From assembly GCF_026210795.1 (NCBI RefSeq), contig NC_089432.1:5022001-5086000 (forward strand): a DNA stretch of 64,000 bases. Reading direction: 5' to 3'. Positions 12,456 through 23,629 of the stretch are shown here, in pieces (position 1 is the stretch's first letter; each line of letters starts with the position of its first letter). A program made the position numbers and the translations under genes. Source of the stretch: Rhizophagus irregularis. Its lineage: Eukaryota; Glomeromycota; Glomeromycetes; Glomerales; Glomeraceae. A model generated the notes under the pieces. That model saw nothing but the letters and a program-made list of their open reading frames with translations, did no database searches and was not told where the DNA came from.

Positions 12456-13277
12456 CGATTATGACGAATTTAAATAGCATGTCGATATTTTTAAATTTAA
12501 ATAAACCAATTTAAATAGTATGAAAAATAATTTACTATTCCTCCACTATTATAGTTTAGGCCAACTGATACGCTAAATTATTTTTATCACATCGAGTAAG
12601 GTTCTTGGATTTTTTGTCTTTAAAATATGCATGTGCTGTTTTTTTTATACAGTTAAGAAATGCAAAAAGCAGCTAGCATTAATTTATTATCAAATTTATG
12701 TCAATATAAATTTTTAAAAGCGATTTTTTTTAACATTGAAGCAATTGTAGCGTCTAATCGATCAATATCATTAAAGATAAACCACATAATTCTAATTTAA
12801 AGTTTAAACAATATTAAAAATTCTAACTTTATGTACAGTATATTTAACCTATCTGATCTAACCTATCTGCTTAGTTGAAATCAAACCCATTATCATTAAA
12901 TCTACCATATACTACTACCTGAAGTACAACATAAAACCATCAAAAATCGACAACTGAAATAAATGTAATCTAGTGTATTTTTATATTCAGTTATTAAAGT
13001 TAGTATTCTCTAGCTTAGACTTATTAAATGTCTAAAACGTAATTATTCAATATTTGATTTATTTAAATACTAAAAATAATTTCATACAATTTTTTTTAAA
13101 AAAAATGTATTTACATAATAATTCAAAAATAATAAATTATACGTATAAACATACATTTTCTATAATACACTCATATTTGGCATCGTTTTACCAATATTTT
13201 TCGCTAGTGAATTACTAGATATTAAAAAATTTAATTTATCATACATAGTCTGACAAATTTCTTGAGTACATAGAAAG
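12456..13277. other. Spacer with a trace of Sel1 C-terminal code
   Basis: No gene is seen. 13160-13205 (GTTTTACCAATATTTTTCGC) matches the C-terminal Sel1 coding end of the minus-strand gene family, marking the tail of a lost partner just before gene 3. Confidence 0.35.
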
Positions 13278-13392
13278 GGTGTAACGTAAATTGGCTGAGT
13301 AAATTTGGCTGAGTAACGTAAGGCAACATCTACGAGTAACGTAATTATGCGAATTTTCATTACCTTACTTAGCCAATCTAGCGTTACGCACC
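13278..13392. mobile_element. 115-bp terminal-inverted-repeat element (MITE) in the gene 3 promoter
   Basis: The left end GGTGTAACGTAAATTGGCTG and the reverse complement of the right end (GGTGCGTAACGCTAGATTGG) form imperfect inverted repeats of about 27 bases. There is no coding capacity. It sits where the paralogs carry the TACTGCGG doublet; the shared block resumes just after it at TTTTTGTTTGGTAATACC. Target duplication is not clear. Confidence 0.6.
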
Positions 13393-13551
13393 GAAGTTTT
13401 TGTTTGGTAATACCTAGCAACACTGTGTGACAATAATCAGAGAAAATACTTTAAATGGAGTTATTTTCGTTACCCGTGCGCAATAAAATTTTACAACTTA
13501 CCGTTCAACTTTATTGTTTTTTAAAACCCTTCCTGTCAATTATTATTAAAT

Positions 13552-15818
13552 ATGTCTGATAATAAAAAAGTGCAAAATACCGAAAATACGAATGAATGGA
13601 ATAATTGGATTGAAGAAGCTATTGATAAAGAACATTTAAATTACTACGAATATAACCAATTTACTAACATTCAAGAAATTGGTGCCGGAGGTTTCGGAAA
13701 AGTATACCGTGCAAATTGGAAAAATTCAAAAAAACAGTTAGCGTTAAAATCTTTTTTTAATCTTAATCATGTCACCATGAAAGAAATTGTTTGTGAGGTA
13801 CTAATTTATTTATATATAATACTTTTTTTTTTACCAATTTTTCTATTAGCTTATATTACATTTATTTAATATTTGATTAGTTAAAAATTCAACGTAAAGT
13901 TGATTTTCATGATAATATTATTCGTTGCTATGGAATAACAAAATTTGAATCAGGTATAACAACTGATACTAATCTTCCAAGTTTTATTCACAAAAATTGC
14001 ATTTTAATAATTATTCTTTTTAGAAAATCAAATTGGTAATAATTATATGATGGTAATGGAATACGCTGACGGTGGTAGTCTTCGAAACTATTTGGAAAAA
14101 AACTTTAGTAAACTCACTTGGGACGACAAATTCAATATGGCGTACCAATTAGCTTACGCTGTATCATGCTTGCATAATGAAGGGATCATCCATCGTGATT
14201 TGGTAATTTATTTATTATTATTTAATAATTGTTCACAACGCTGATTTGCATTTACCTATTTAATAAATTTTTAATAGCATTCTGGCAATATATTAGTTTG
14301 TCAAAATACGATCAAACTGGCAGATTTTGGGTTATCAAAAAGAATTGGAGCATCATCCAATTTTCAATCCAAATTATTTGGAATGGTTCCCTATGTTGAT
14401 CCTAAAAGCTTTAGCAGACGAAGAAATAATAATAACCAAACGTATACATTAAATGAAAAAAGTGATGTTTACAGTGTTGGCATATTATTATGGGAAATAT
14501 CTAGTGGTCAACCTCCTTTTCATGCTGAAGGTGAACAATATGATGTTAGCTTAATTTTAGAGATTTCACAAGGTCTTAGAGAAACTATTGTTCCTGACAC
14601 GCCCAAAGATTATATAGAAATTTATACTAGTAAGTAAAATTTTAGGCCTATTGTAACTAAATATTATCTTAATTAACCTTAAATTATATTTGTGTTTTAG
14701 AATGTTGGGACGGTGAGCCAGACAATCGTCCTACTATATATCAAGTAGTTGAAGCAATAATTACAAAAACAAATATAATAACGGAAAATCCTCGCTTATC
14801 AAATGAGCAAGAACTTAATGAGGTCCCTTTAAGTACCAATAATTCAGAATCACGAGGAGAATTATCCCAACTTATTCAAAATTTTTATAAAATGAATACA
14901 AAGGAAATTGATAATATAGCAGTATCAAATGAACAGGAGAAACTTTTAACTGAAAAGGATTTTAACAGAATAGTTGATGAAATAAATTATTTAATTTTTA
15001 AATTATTAAATAAAGGAACTAGTAAAGGAGAATTAGTCAAAGAGCAAGTTATTGAATATTTGAAAAACTATGATACAAATTTACAAGAAATTTATAATTG
15101 GTTATTAATAAATAATCAAAACATACCAAATTCAATTTTTTTACTTGGATATTTTAATTATAAGGGAGTTGAGACAAGAATTAATTATAAGAAAGCATTT
15201 AATTTATTTATCAATGCATCAGAAAACAATCATATATTAGCACAATATTTTGTTGGTGTTTGTTATTTTTTTGGACATGGAATTATGAAGAATGAAAAAT
15301 TAGCTTTAAAATATTTTAAAACAACAGCAAATAAAAATTTAACAAATGGACAAAAGGATACAGGTTATTGTTATGAAAATGGAATAGGTATTGAAAAGGA
15401 TTTAAGTAAGGCTTTTTATTGGTATGAAAAAGCTGCAAATAATGGAAATATAATAGCTATAAAAAATCTTGGTATTTGTTATAGAGATGAAATTGGGGTG
15501 AAGAAAGATCATTACAAAGCTTTTGAATTATTTAAGCAATCAGCTGAAGGAGGATATTCAGGTGGAATGATTTCATTAGGATATTGTTATGAACTTGGTA
15601 TTGGAACTAAAATTGACAAGCAAAAAGCATTTGAATCATATCAAAAATCAGCGAATTTAGGAAATAAAGTTGCACAATATAATATTGGTGTTATGTATGA
15701 AAATGGAGATGTAATTACAAAAGATTTAGATAAAGCAATTTATTGGTATAAAAAATCTGCTAAACAAGGACATCAATTTGCAAAAAATAAGTTAGAAATA
15801 CTTCAAAAAAATCAATAA
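13552..15818 (+). CDS. Kinase-Sel1 fusion protein, gene 3 (5 exons, 655 aa)
   Basis: Exons are 13552-13797, 13881-13953, 14024-14202, 14278-14629 and 14701-15818, all GT-AG. The kinase domain is complete: GAGGFGKV glycine loop, LALKSFF lysine, HRDL then HSGNILV, ADFGLSK, MVPYVDP, SDVYSVGILLWE. The last exon encodes a linker and about six Sel1 repeats. It groups with the genes at 19182 and 29147 (leader [15 protein letters not shown], exon 4 of 352 nt, VCEV at the end of exon 1). Relative to the others it lacks three codons after QVV at the end of the kinase domain (QVVEAIITK rather than QVVDWLKA). Its upstream region has lost the TACTGCGG doublet to an inserted TIR element, so its expression may differ from its sisters. 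Confidence 0.88.
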
Positions 15819-16441
15819 TTTTTTTTTTTTAATTTACAAAATATCGTAATATATAATAAATATGTCTTATAGAATTTTAATTATCATTCTTATTGCAAGT
15901 ATTTTTTTTTATTTTTATCAAGTTATATATATTTTCTTTTAAATTAAAGTTTCGTTTGTGTTACGAAATTTAGTTGTTTAAAATCGGGAAAGAGATTTTT
16001 TATGAGTTAAGCCTCAGATGTGGTTTATATGGTTAGACTATAATTGCTTAAAATGGAGCCTGTAATTGACGCTTATTTGTTTTGTACATATACTGTATGT
16101 AATAGTTAAAGCAATGCTTTTTATATCTAAGCAAAAAAATGATCTAGGCCTTTTATATAAAGGAATATTTTTTTAACAAATACAAAAATATAAATATTAT
16201 AAATCACATGTACGAAGAATTTTTTACGGTTAGTTTTTAGTCGAGGTAATCTTTGATCGATGATTGATTAGTGTGATCGATCAAATCGACTAAAGAAATT
16301 CTGACCTCAGCTAATACTACTAATCGAACTAATCGAAAGGATTTAAAAAAATTTCTTACATGATAAATATAAAATTAAGAGAATAATTGAAATGTGGAGG
16401 AAATGTATCTGATAATTTTAAATCTACCTACAAACATGTAG
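15819..16441. other. Spacer after gene 3, with a palindrome
   Basis: No gene is seen. It is partly homologous to the spacers after genes 1, 4 and 5. A near-palindrome at 16238-16292 begins TAGTCGA and ends TCGACTA, with an inner TTGATCGA/TCGATCAA pair, and could be a tiny foldback element. Confidence 0.4.
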
Positions 16442-16972
16442 GGTATCCGGACTTTTTCGCCGAAGTCTATTCTATCGAAACCTATTTCGCCGAAGCAATT
16501 TCGCCGAAGCAATTTCGCTGAAGGGATATTTTACCGAAGTGCTATTTCGCTGAAATGTCATTTTCCCGAATGGCCATTTTACCTAAGGACATTTCTCCGA
16601 AGCCATTTCGGCGAGGGGACATTCAACTCTCCTTTTCTTTTTTATAAGATAAACGAATTATTTACACATTACAGGTCACGTTTGTTTATTTTATTTATTG
16701 AAAGGAAATTAATTTTATTAAACAATTTCATCGTACTCATCAATTTTCTGAAAAATTACTAACATTTTCGGCGAAATGTCCTTCGACGAAATGAATGATA
16801 AATGAAATTATGACATTTAAATAACGATTCGGGGAAAGGATTCGGCGAAATGTTTATTCGAAGAAACGCCATTCGACGAAAAAAATATCCATTCGGCGAA
16901 ACTTCCTTCAGCGAAATGGCCTCGGCGAAATGAGTTTCGGCGAAATAAACTTCGGCGAAACGTACCGTAACC
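16442..16972. mobile_element. MULE-like foldback element with 9-bp target duplication
   Basis: It is flanked by AACATGTAG on both sides (16433-16441 and 16973-16981), a perfect 9-bp direct repeat typical of Mutator-like insertion. The ends are inverted: GGTATCCGGACTTTTTCGCC at left and, read in reverse complement, GGTTACGGTACGTTTCGCCG at right. Each arm is a run of short degenerate units built on TTTCGCCGAAG (left half) or CTTCGGCGAAA (right half), spaced about 15-25 bases apart. The centre (about 16625-16760) is plain AT-rich sequence. There is no transposase; an open frame of about 100 codons over the right arm is an artefact of the repeat. Confidence 0.7.
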
Positions 16973-16981
16973 AACATGTAG

Positions 16982-18440
16982 TACGATAACGTAAAAATCC
17001 TATACTTTCTGTTACGCAACACAAATTTTACAAGTCGCGTGATCGAACGCCATCCCATTGATCCATATATCACATGTTACTCTAAGATTTACCCATGTGT
17101 ACGCAACAACATTGAACGACTTGAACGTCCATTTTTTTCTACATACCATTAACTCATATTATGGTCGATTAATTAATTAATTGATTAATCAATTTCGATC
17201 ATGGACCACCGAAACAAATCAACCAATCAAGAGATTTAGGAACAATCAAATTCCTATAGATTACGTTATTGGTTTTTAAGCATTTGTTAAATAATCTACT
17301 GCTGTAATGGTAAACTTAAAAGAGTTTTGCTAACTTGCTCCCTTGGGTTAAATAACCTGGGTTAAAATCACCTCCCTAAAAATTTATATTTTACGTGATT
17401 TTTTGCCAATCATTTTTTTAAAAAAAACAAAAAATAAAATTATTTGTTTTATTATTCATTTCACTTTAGAATTGGACATTATGGAGCATAATGACCAAGT
17501 TTTCTTATATTTTTGACAATGTCTCTTACGTTTTTGATTGTGACCATAATTTACATTTTTTTTGGACATTTGGGCAAAATTTTATACTACTGTAATTATA
17601 TAAAATTTATTAGTAGGTTAAATCACCCAGATTAAATCACCCTGGGTTAAAATTAATCTTATACAACTTAAGTGTCAATGAAACCTTACCAACATATTTT
17701 ATTATAAAGAATAAGCACAAGCAAGTGAATGTATTTATAGACTAACCCTCCAAAATATATTCTTATCTCTTTACAATTATTAACAACCTGGTTGAAAAAA
17801 AACTTGGTCAATTTGTCTTAAAAAAATAACGATAAATGGCAAGACCGAAAATCCAGGATCTAGGATTAACGATGATCACTAGTAGTTGGCAGAAAAGCAT
17901 CTTAAGTACCCGTTATCCTTTAAATAATAATTGTTAACTTGAGAAAAATTAGTAAATTTACAAAAAATATATGCTTGAATGATAAATATATTCAATGATA
18001 CTTCAAGTTGAAAAATATTATATTATTATTATGACCATGATCTTACAGTCCTTAAGTTCGTGTTGTACAACCACAATGATAACTCTATCAAATAATCAAA
18101 TCGATTTCAATTTTTTAAAAAAATGTAATATATATGTAATTATTTACTGTATTAATAGTATTTATTATATGAGTTAAAATTAAAAGATTTTACAAAAACT
18201 TTTTTATCTAAGATCTACTTAAAGGTGACATTTTCTTTACATAACTCAAACTTTATTATACATATTACTCGTACCCGCTCTCTCTGGTTATATGACAATA
18301 AACCTAAGCCTCCCAGCAAATTCATCAATGAAAGCAGGCTATGGGTGAAGATTATACTAACCAAGGGGAGGCGGAGTCTGATTATGAGGATGGAATATTC
18401 GAAGAAATCGATCCCTTAAAAATAATATTATTATTATCAA
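16982..18440. other. Spacer with ACCC/GGTTAAA-type repeats and a short coding-like patch
   Basis: No whole gene is seen. 17340-17665 has two clusters of GGGTTAAA/AATCACC motifs (near 17342 and 17615), probably ends of a decayed element. 17850-17990 matches the spacer at 32240-32340. At 18341-18419 an acidic coding-like patch (MGEDYTNQGEAESDYEDG) is embedded in the unit; I do not recognise it. Confidence 0.35.
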
Positions 18441-18990
18441 ATATTATAATATATAAATTTCCATTTTCTACTCGTTAGGGATTGGAATCGATTATCGAAT
18501 CTTTGTAGATTTGATTTTTTGTTCCTTAAAAGATAATCAATTTTAAGCTATAATAATTAATTCTATGATCAGTAAATATATAAATTCTGAATTAAAATTG
18601 TAAAATCTATTAAGAAATTATATATCGTTACTGTTACTACTGTTACTAATACCCAGCTGTAAATTACTATGCTGATTGTTTCCGACCATTTGCAGATCAT
18701 TTCGTCATTTTTAAGTTTTCTGAAAATATTTTTATTTTTTGGATGTAATGTTGAATTAATTTTTTTGTTTAATTTTAATTTTCTCTTCAATAAATGAGAT
18801 GCGATTTTGATTCGATTGTCGATTCCAATCCCTACCACTCGTAAGTGTTTTGATTTATTTCGAGCATCTTGATCTTCTTTGTTTTGGCAGATTTTTCATA
18901 ACAAGGTATAGCTTTACCAATATTTACTGCAAGATTATATTGAGATGCACGCTTTCTGTCTATCAACTTTAGTACCAATTCCATTATTAT
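18440..18990 (-). pseudogene. Relic of minus-strand Sel1 gene end, split by a hAT-like MITE
   Basis: 18440-18475 and 18843-18990 together match the C-terminal coding end of the gene at 32761-35066: the stop-codon region (TATTATAATATATAAATTT), then CATCTTGATCTTC and CTATCAACTTTAGTACCAAT. A 359-bp element sits between them. Internal deletions break the frame. It lies immediately before the promoter of gene 4. Confidence 0.6.
18476..18834. mobile_element. hAT-like non-autonomous element (MITE)
   Basis: Ends are inverted repeats: TAGGGATTGGAATCGATTAT at the left and, in reverse complement, TAGGGATTGGAATCGACAAT at the right. Flanks are CTACTCGT (18468-18475) and CCACTCGT (18835-18842), an 8-bp target duplication with one mismatch; 8-bp duplications are the hAT signature. 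The empty site CTACTCGTAAATGTT is preserved in the intact paralog near 32783. There is no transposase domain inside. Confidence 0.7.
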
Positions 18991-19030
18991 GAATAAAAAT
19001 TTTTTATTTTAATAAGTGATCCTACGTCAT

Positions 19031-19046
19031 TACTGCGGTACTGCGG
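19031..19046 (+). promoter_or_regulatory. TACTGCGG doublet upstream of gene 4
   Basis: Two direct copies of the octamer, 136 bases before the ATG at 19182, are followed by TTTTTTGTTTGGTGATTGAA and GCATAAAATACTTAAAATGG, as in genes 1 and 5. Confidence 0.55.
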
Positions 19047-19181
19047 TCAATTTTTTGTTTGGTGATTGAATCGTGACATTTGTGCGACAATAATCTTGCA
19101 TAAAATACTTAAAATGGGGTTATTTTCGCACAATTTTGATTGTTCAATTTTATTGTTTTTCTGTCAATATTATTATTCAAT

Positions 19182-21598
19182 ATGTCTGATAATAAGAAAA
19201 TTCAAAATACTAAAAATACAAATGAATGGGTTAATTGGATTCAAGAAGCTATTGATAAAGAACACTTAAATTATTATGAATACAACCAATTTACTAACAT
19301 TCAAGAAATTGGCGCCGGAGGTTTCGGAAAAGTGTACCGCGCAAATTGGAAAAATACAAAAAAACAATTAGCGTTAAAAACTTTTTTCAACCTTAATCAT
19401 ATCACCATTAAAGAAATTGTTTGTGAGGTAATTTCAGTTATTATTGATATATCTTTTTCTACGATGCTTTTTTAGTCTGTAACTCTGTATTTATTTATTT
19501 TAATATTTGTATTTATTTTAGTTAAAAATTCAGCGTAAAGTTGATTTCCATGATAATATAATTCGTTGTCATGGAATAACAAAATTTGAATCAGGTATTA
19601 TATGGTATTATAAGAGACTTTAATAAGTACTATGTTATTCTAAATTTTATTCACAAAGTGCTTTCAATTTTTTTTTTAGAAAATCAAATTGGTAATAATT
19701 ATATGATGGTAATGGAATACGCTGACAGTGGTAGTCTTCGAAACTATTTGGAAAAAAACTTTAGTAATCTCACTTGGAACGATAAATTCAATATGGCGCA
19801 CCAATTAGCTTACGCTGTATCATGCTTGCATAATGAAGGGATCATCCATCGTGACTTGGTAAGTTAATTATTCTTATTTAATAATTATTCATAACGCTGT
19901 ATTTGCATTTACTTATATGTCTTTTATAGCATTCCGGCAATATATTAGTTCATCAAAATGTGATCAAATTGGCAGATTTTGGATTATCAAAAAGAATTGG
20001 AGCATCATCCAATATTCAATCCAAATTATTTGGGATAGTTCCCTATATTGATCCGAAAAGCTTTAACAAACGAAGAAATAATAATAACCAAGTGTTTTCA
20101 TTAAATGAAAAAAGTGATGTTTACAGTGTTGGCGTATTATTATGGGAAATATCCAGTGGCCAACCTCTTTTTTATGCTGAAGGTGAAGAATATGATGTTA
20201 GTTTGATTTTGGAAATTTCACAAGGTCTTAGAGAAACTATTGTTCCTGACACGCCCGAAGAATATGTAAAAATTTATACTAGTAAGTAAAATTTTAAATT
20301 TAAATATAACTAGAATACTATTGCTGGTGATTCTCACCGTGCATTGGCAAATAGTAACGGGCAGAGTTTCATGACATTTTTAATTCGGTCCGAAATTCTA
20401 CCCTAATTCTGGTAAGGTGATAATCACTTGCGGTATTCTATTATCTTAATCACTAACCTTAAATTATATTTGTGTTTTAGACTGTTGGGACGGTGAGCCA
20501 GATAATCGTCCTACTATATATCAAGTAGTTGATTTGTTAAAAGCAATGTTTATTACAAAAACAGATATAATAGCAGAAAATCCTCAATTATTAGATGAGC
20601 AAGAACTTAGTGAAGTCCATTTAAGTACCAATAATTCAGGACTACAAGGAGAATTGTTCCAACTTATTCAAAATTTTGATGAAATGAATACAAATGAAAT
20701 TGATAATACAATAGTAAATATACAAGAGAAACTTTTAGCCGAAAAAGATTTTAGCAAAGTAGTTGATGAAACAAATGATTTAATTTTTAAATTGTATAAT
20801 AAAGGAATTGATATGGATTTAGTAAAAGAACAAATTATTAAATATTTTAATAACTATAATACAAATTCACAAGAAATTTATAATTGGCTATCAAATAATC
20901 AAAGTTCAAATTCGATTTTTTTACTTGGATATTTTAATTTGCTTGGAATTGAGATAAGTAAAAATAACGAGAAAGCATTTGACTTATTTATTAGTGCATC
21001 AGAAAAGGATCATATATTAGCACAATCTTTTGTTGGTGTATGTTATCAATATGGAAATGGAACTATAAAAAATGAAAAATTAGCTTTTAAATATTATGAA
21101 AAAGCGGCTAATAAAAATTTCGCACGTGGACAACTTAAAATTGGTTATTTTTATGACAATGGAATAGGCACAAAAAAAGATTTAAAAAAGGCTTTTTATT
21201 GGTATGAAAAAGCTGCAAATAATGGTAATATAATAGCTATGCATAATTTAGGTAGATGTTATTTAAATGGAGAGGGTGTTGAAAAGGATTATAATAAAGC
21301 TTTTTGGTTATTTAAGCAATCAGCTGAAGGGGGATATTCAAGTGGAGTAACAATGTTAGGATATTGTTATAATTATGGTATTGGAACTAACATTGATAAG
21401 CAAAAAGCTTTTGAATTATATCAAAAATCAGCAAATTTAGGAAATAAGGTAGCACGATGCAATCTTGGTATGATGTATGAATTCGGAGATGGAATCACAA
21501 AAGATAAATATAAAGCGATTTATTGGTATGAAAAATCTGCCAAACAAGGATATCATAAAGCACAAAATAGATTAGAAATACTTCAAAAAAATCAATAA
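19182..21598 (+). CDS. Kinase-Sel1 fusion protein, gene 4 (5 exons, 655 aa)
   Basis: Exons are 19182-19427, 19522-19594, 19680-19858, 19930-20281 and 20481-21598. I chose the ATG at 19182 ([12 protein letters not shown]) because it aligns with every paralog, although the frame is open to an upstream ATG at 19140. The kinase core is intact ([45 protein letters not shown]), followed by a linker and about six Sel1 repeats ([38 protein letters not shown]). Intron 4 is 199 bases instead of about 70 because it contains an inserted TIR element (20313-20438). Exon 5 starts AC rather than AA, giving Asn in place of the usual Lys before CWDGEP. Closest in sequence to genes 3 and 5. Confidence 0.88.
20313..20438. 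mobile_element. 126-bp TIR element inside intron 4 of gene 4
   Basis: It starts GAATACTATTGCTGGTGATT and ends CACTTGCGGTATTC; the ends share GAATAC/GTATTC and the inner TGATTCTCACC/GGTGATAATCA. TA lies on both sides (20311-20312 and 20439-20440), as for Tc1/mariner-type insertion. The equivalent introns of genes 3 and 5 lack it, so it entered after duplication. Confidence 0.6.
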
Positions 21599-22299
21599 TT
21601 TATAATTTATTAAATTATAAAATGTAAAATTTGTTAACATTATTTTTTTAAAAAATTTAAAATATTGTAGTATATGTTGTATATAATAAATAAGTCTATT
21701 AAAAATCAATAATTATTCTTATTGACAGTATTTTTTTTATTACCATGTTAACTGAATACATATATTATCTCCCTTTTAAATTAAAATGTCGTTATAGGAT
21801 TTCTAAATTCATGAGAATTTGATTCATTTTTCTGAAAATTTTAATTATTTTAATTATTTTAATTAATTGATGCTTATTTGTTTAATACTATTTTTTTTTT
21901 TGAAATGATCGTATATATGAAAGAAAAGACAATGAAATACAGTAATTAAAGTTATGTTTAAAGTAAAAAAAAAAAGATTTAAAATTTTTATATAAAAGTA
22001 TTAATACTTTTTTATAAAATATAAAAATATTATAAATCACTTATACGAAGAATCGAAGAATTTTTTACGATATTGATCGTTAATTGTCGAACCATATAGA
22101 AATTAAGTATCTGCATACGCTTACGTCACTCTTACTAAACAAATGTACTAAGTGGGTGTAATCTTTCAAAATAATATTGGGCATCAATATCTATAAGGTA
22201 ATTCTGTTTAAAAATTTTATTTAAGTTATTTTTTAATAATTTTTTTTTAAGAAATTTAATCTATATAATATAATAAAAAAATTCGTTTAGAAGACCTGC
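21599..22299. other. Spacer after gene 4
   Basis: No gene is seen. It is homologous to the spacers after genes 1 and 5 up to about 22140 (GTCGTTATAGGATTTC near 21787, TACGAAGAATTTTTTACG near 22050, CGCTTACGTCACTC near 22119). Similarity then stops, marking the left edge of a large insertion into this unit. Confidence 0.45.
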
Positions 22300-22339
22300 T
22301 TGATCGGCAAGTCATATTGTATATCTAATCCAATTCCGG

Positions 22340-22915
22340 TTAATGAAATTTTTTCCTTTTCTTTCGAACCAATCTATTCTCTTTTGAAACACCTTCTTCT
22401 TTTCCTTTTTTTTTCTTTTCTTTTAAAAAATTTTCGTTTTTTTCTTTTTTTAAGTTTTTTTTTCCAAACGAAATTTTTTTTTGTTTTTTTCGTTCTTTCC
22501 CTGTTTAGATTTGGTTTTTTTTCCCCAAACCGAAAACCATTATTATTATTAATTTTTTTTGAATTTTTTTTTCAGTCTTTTTGGACCAAAATCACCGAAT
22601 TATTATCCTTTTTTTTCGGTACTTATTTTTTTCAGATTCTTTTTTTCGAAAATTTCCCCTTTTTAAACCGATTTCTTATCCTTTTTCTTTTCCCCAAATT
22701 TTTTTTTTGTTTTTTTTTTCTTTTTCTTTCGAATTTTTTTTGTTATTTTTTCTTTCTCAGTTTCTTTTTCAAATTTTTTTTTCATTTGAATTTTTTTTAT
22801 TTTTATTTTTTTTTCTGTTTTTTTTTCCGGTTGGCTTTTTCTCAAATCCGAAATTTTTTTCCCTTTTCCTTTTTTGGTTTGGCTTTTTTGAATTTTTTAT
22901 TCCAAATAGTACATT
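22340..22915. repeat. Long polypyrimidine tract with degenerate CCAAACCGAAA units
   Basis: About 575 bases are almost purely T and C on the plus strand, punctuated by short purine islands such as CCCCAAACCGAAAACC, TTCCAAACGAAA and TCAAATCCGAAA. Open frames across it (Phe-rich on plus, Lys/Glu-rich on minus) reflect composition, not coding. Confidence 0.6.
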
Positions 22916-22939
22916 CTTTCACCTGGAAGAGCTTGGGTA

Positions 22940-23420
22940 TTAATGAAAATAAAATCCCGAGATTAATGCATATTTTTGCTGTGAGTCCTGATTTATAAAG
23001 GTGAATACTGAGGTTAAGTTTAGAAGTCTCTTCTTTAATGCCTTACAAATATTGTGGTTGTTAATTTTGAGGTAGCGACAGGTTGAAATCATCGAAAATT
23101 GAATGATAAGTTGATTGTAAATGTTACATGTGGAGCGGAGTGGACATGTAAGGAGCATCGTGAATGAGGCAAAAACTTCTGCTTTGGTAGAAGAAGCAAA
23201 ATGTGCGATAGCAGCTTTAAAATTGATAGGGATATTAAGGTTAATGCCCATTTTTGTTGTATTGTCTTCATTATAAAGTGAGGATCCGTCAGTGTATATT
23301 TCCAGTAATGATTGAGATTGAATAGTAGATCAAATATAGAGTAGGTCATTCTTCAACGAGGTTGATGTATTGAGAAGAGAATGAATAAGTGTATAATTAA
23401 TAGTGTTAAATAGTGGATGA
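22940..23420 (-). pseudogene. Retroelement RNase H domain relic
   Basis: On the minus strand, a frame running from about 23320 to 22943 contains LEIYTDGSSLYNE, GINLNIPINFKAA and FASSTKAEVFASF, then a cysteine-proline segment (LLTCPLRSTCNIY). YTDGS and S-T-K-A-E-x-x-A are the first Asp and the Glu motif of RNase H as found in LINE-type retrotransposons. The following IYTDSQ-type motif reads IYNQL, so the third acid is lost, and no reverse transcriptase was found upstream. It is a decayed fragment of a non-LTR element. Family assignment is from motif recognition only. Confidence 0.5.
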
Positions 23421-23629
23421 GTAGGAGATTCTAAGTTCATAGTGGGGAATTTTGATTCAAATAGTTGTACAGTATATGTAATGTGATTGACTGATCGTCA
23501 AATTACATCACGTGTTTTTACATAATGTGCTATAAAAACAGTGAAAAAAAAGGCTTTTTATCTCAGAAAGTTATGTCTTCATTTCTTTCAGAATATTATA
23601 TTTTCTTATACTTTTCGCCATAGTGGTAA

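Noticed and set aside
13160-13423. 87-aa open frame on minus upstream of gene 3
   Set aside because: It spans the TIR element and a Sel1 relic fragment; chance frame.
16759-17073. 104-aa open frame on the minus strand
   Set aside because: Its residues (repeats like FAEVYFAETHFAEA) come from the TTCGGCGAA units of the foldback element.
18569-18838. 89-aa open frame on minus
   Set aside because: It lies within the hAT-like MITE and includes the terminal inverted repeat; no BED or transposase motif found.
22300-22998. 232-aa Phe-rich open frame on plus and Lys-rich frame on minus
   Set aside because: Both follow directly from the polypyrimidine tract; no domain-like pattern and composition explains the lack of stops.
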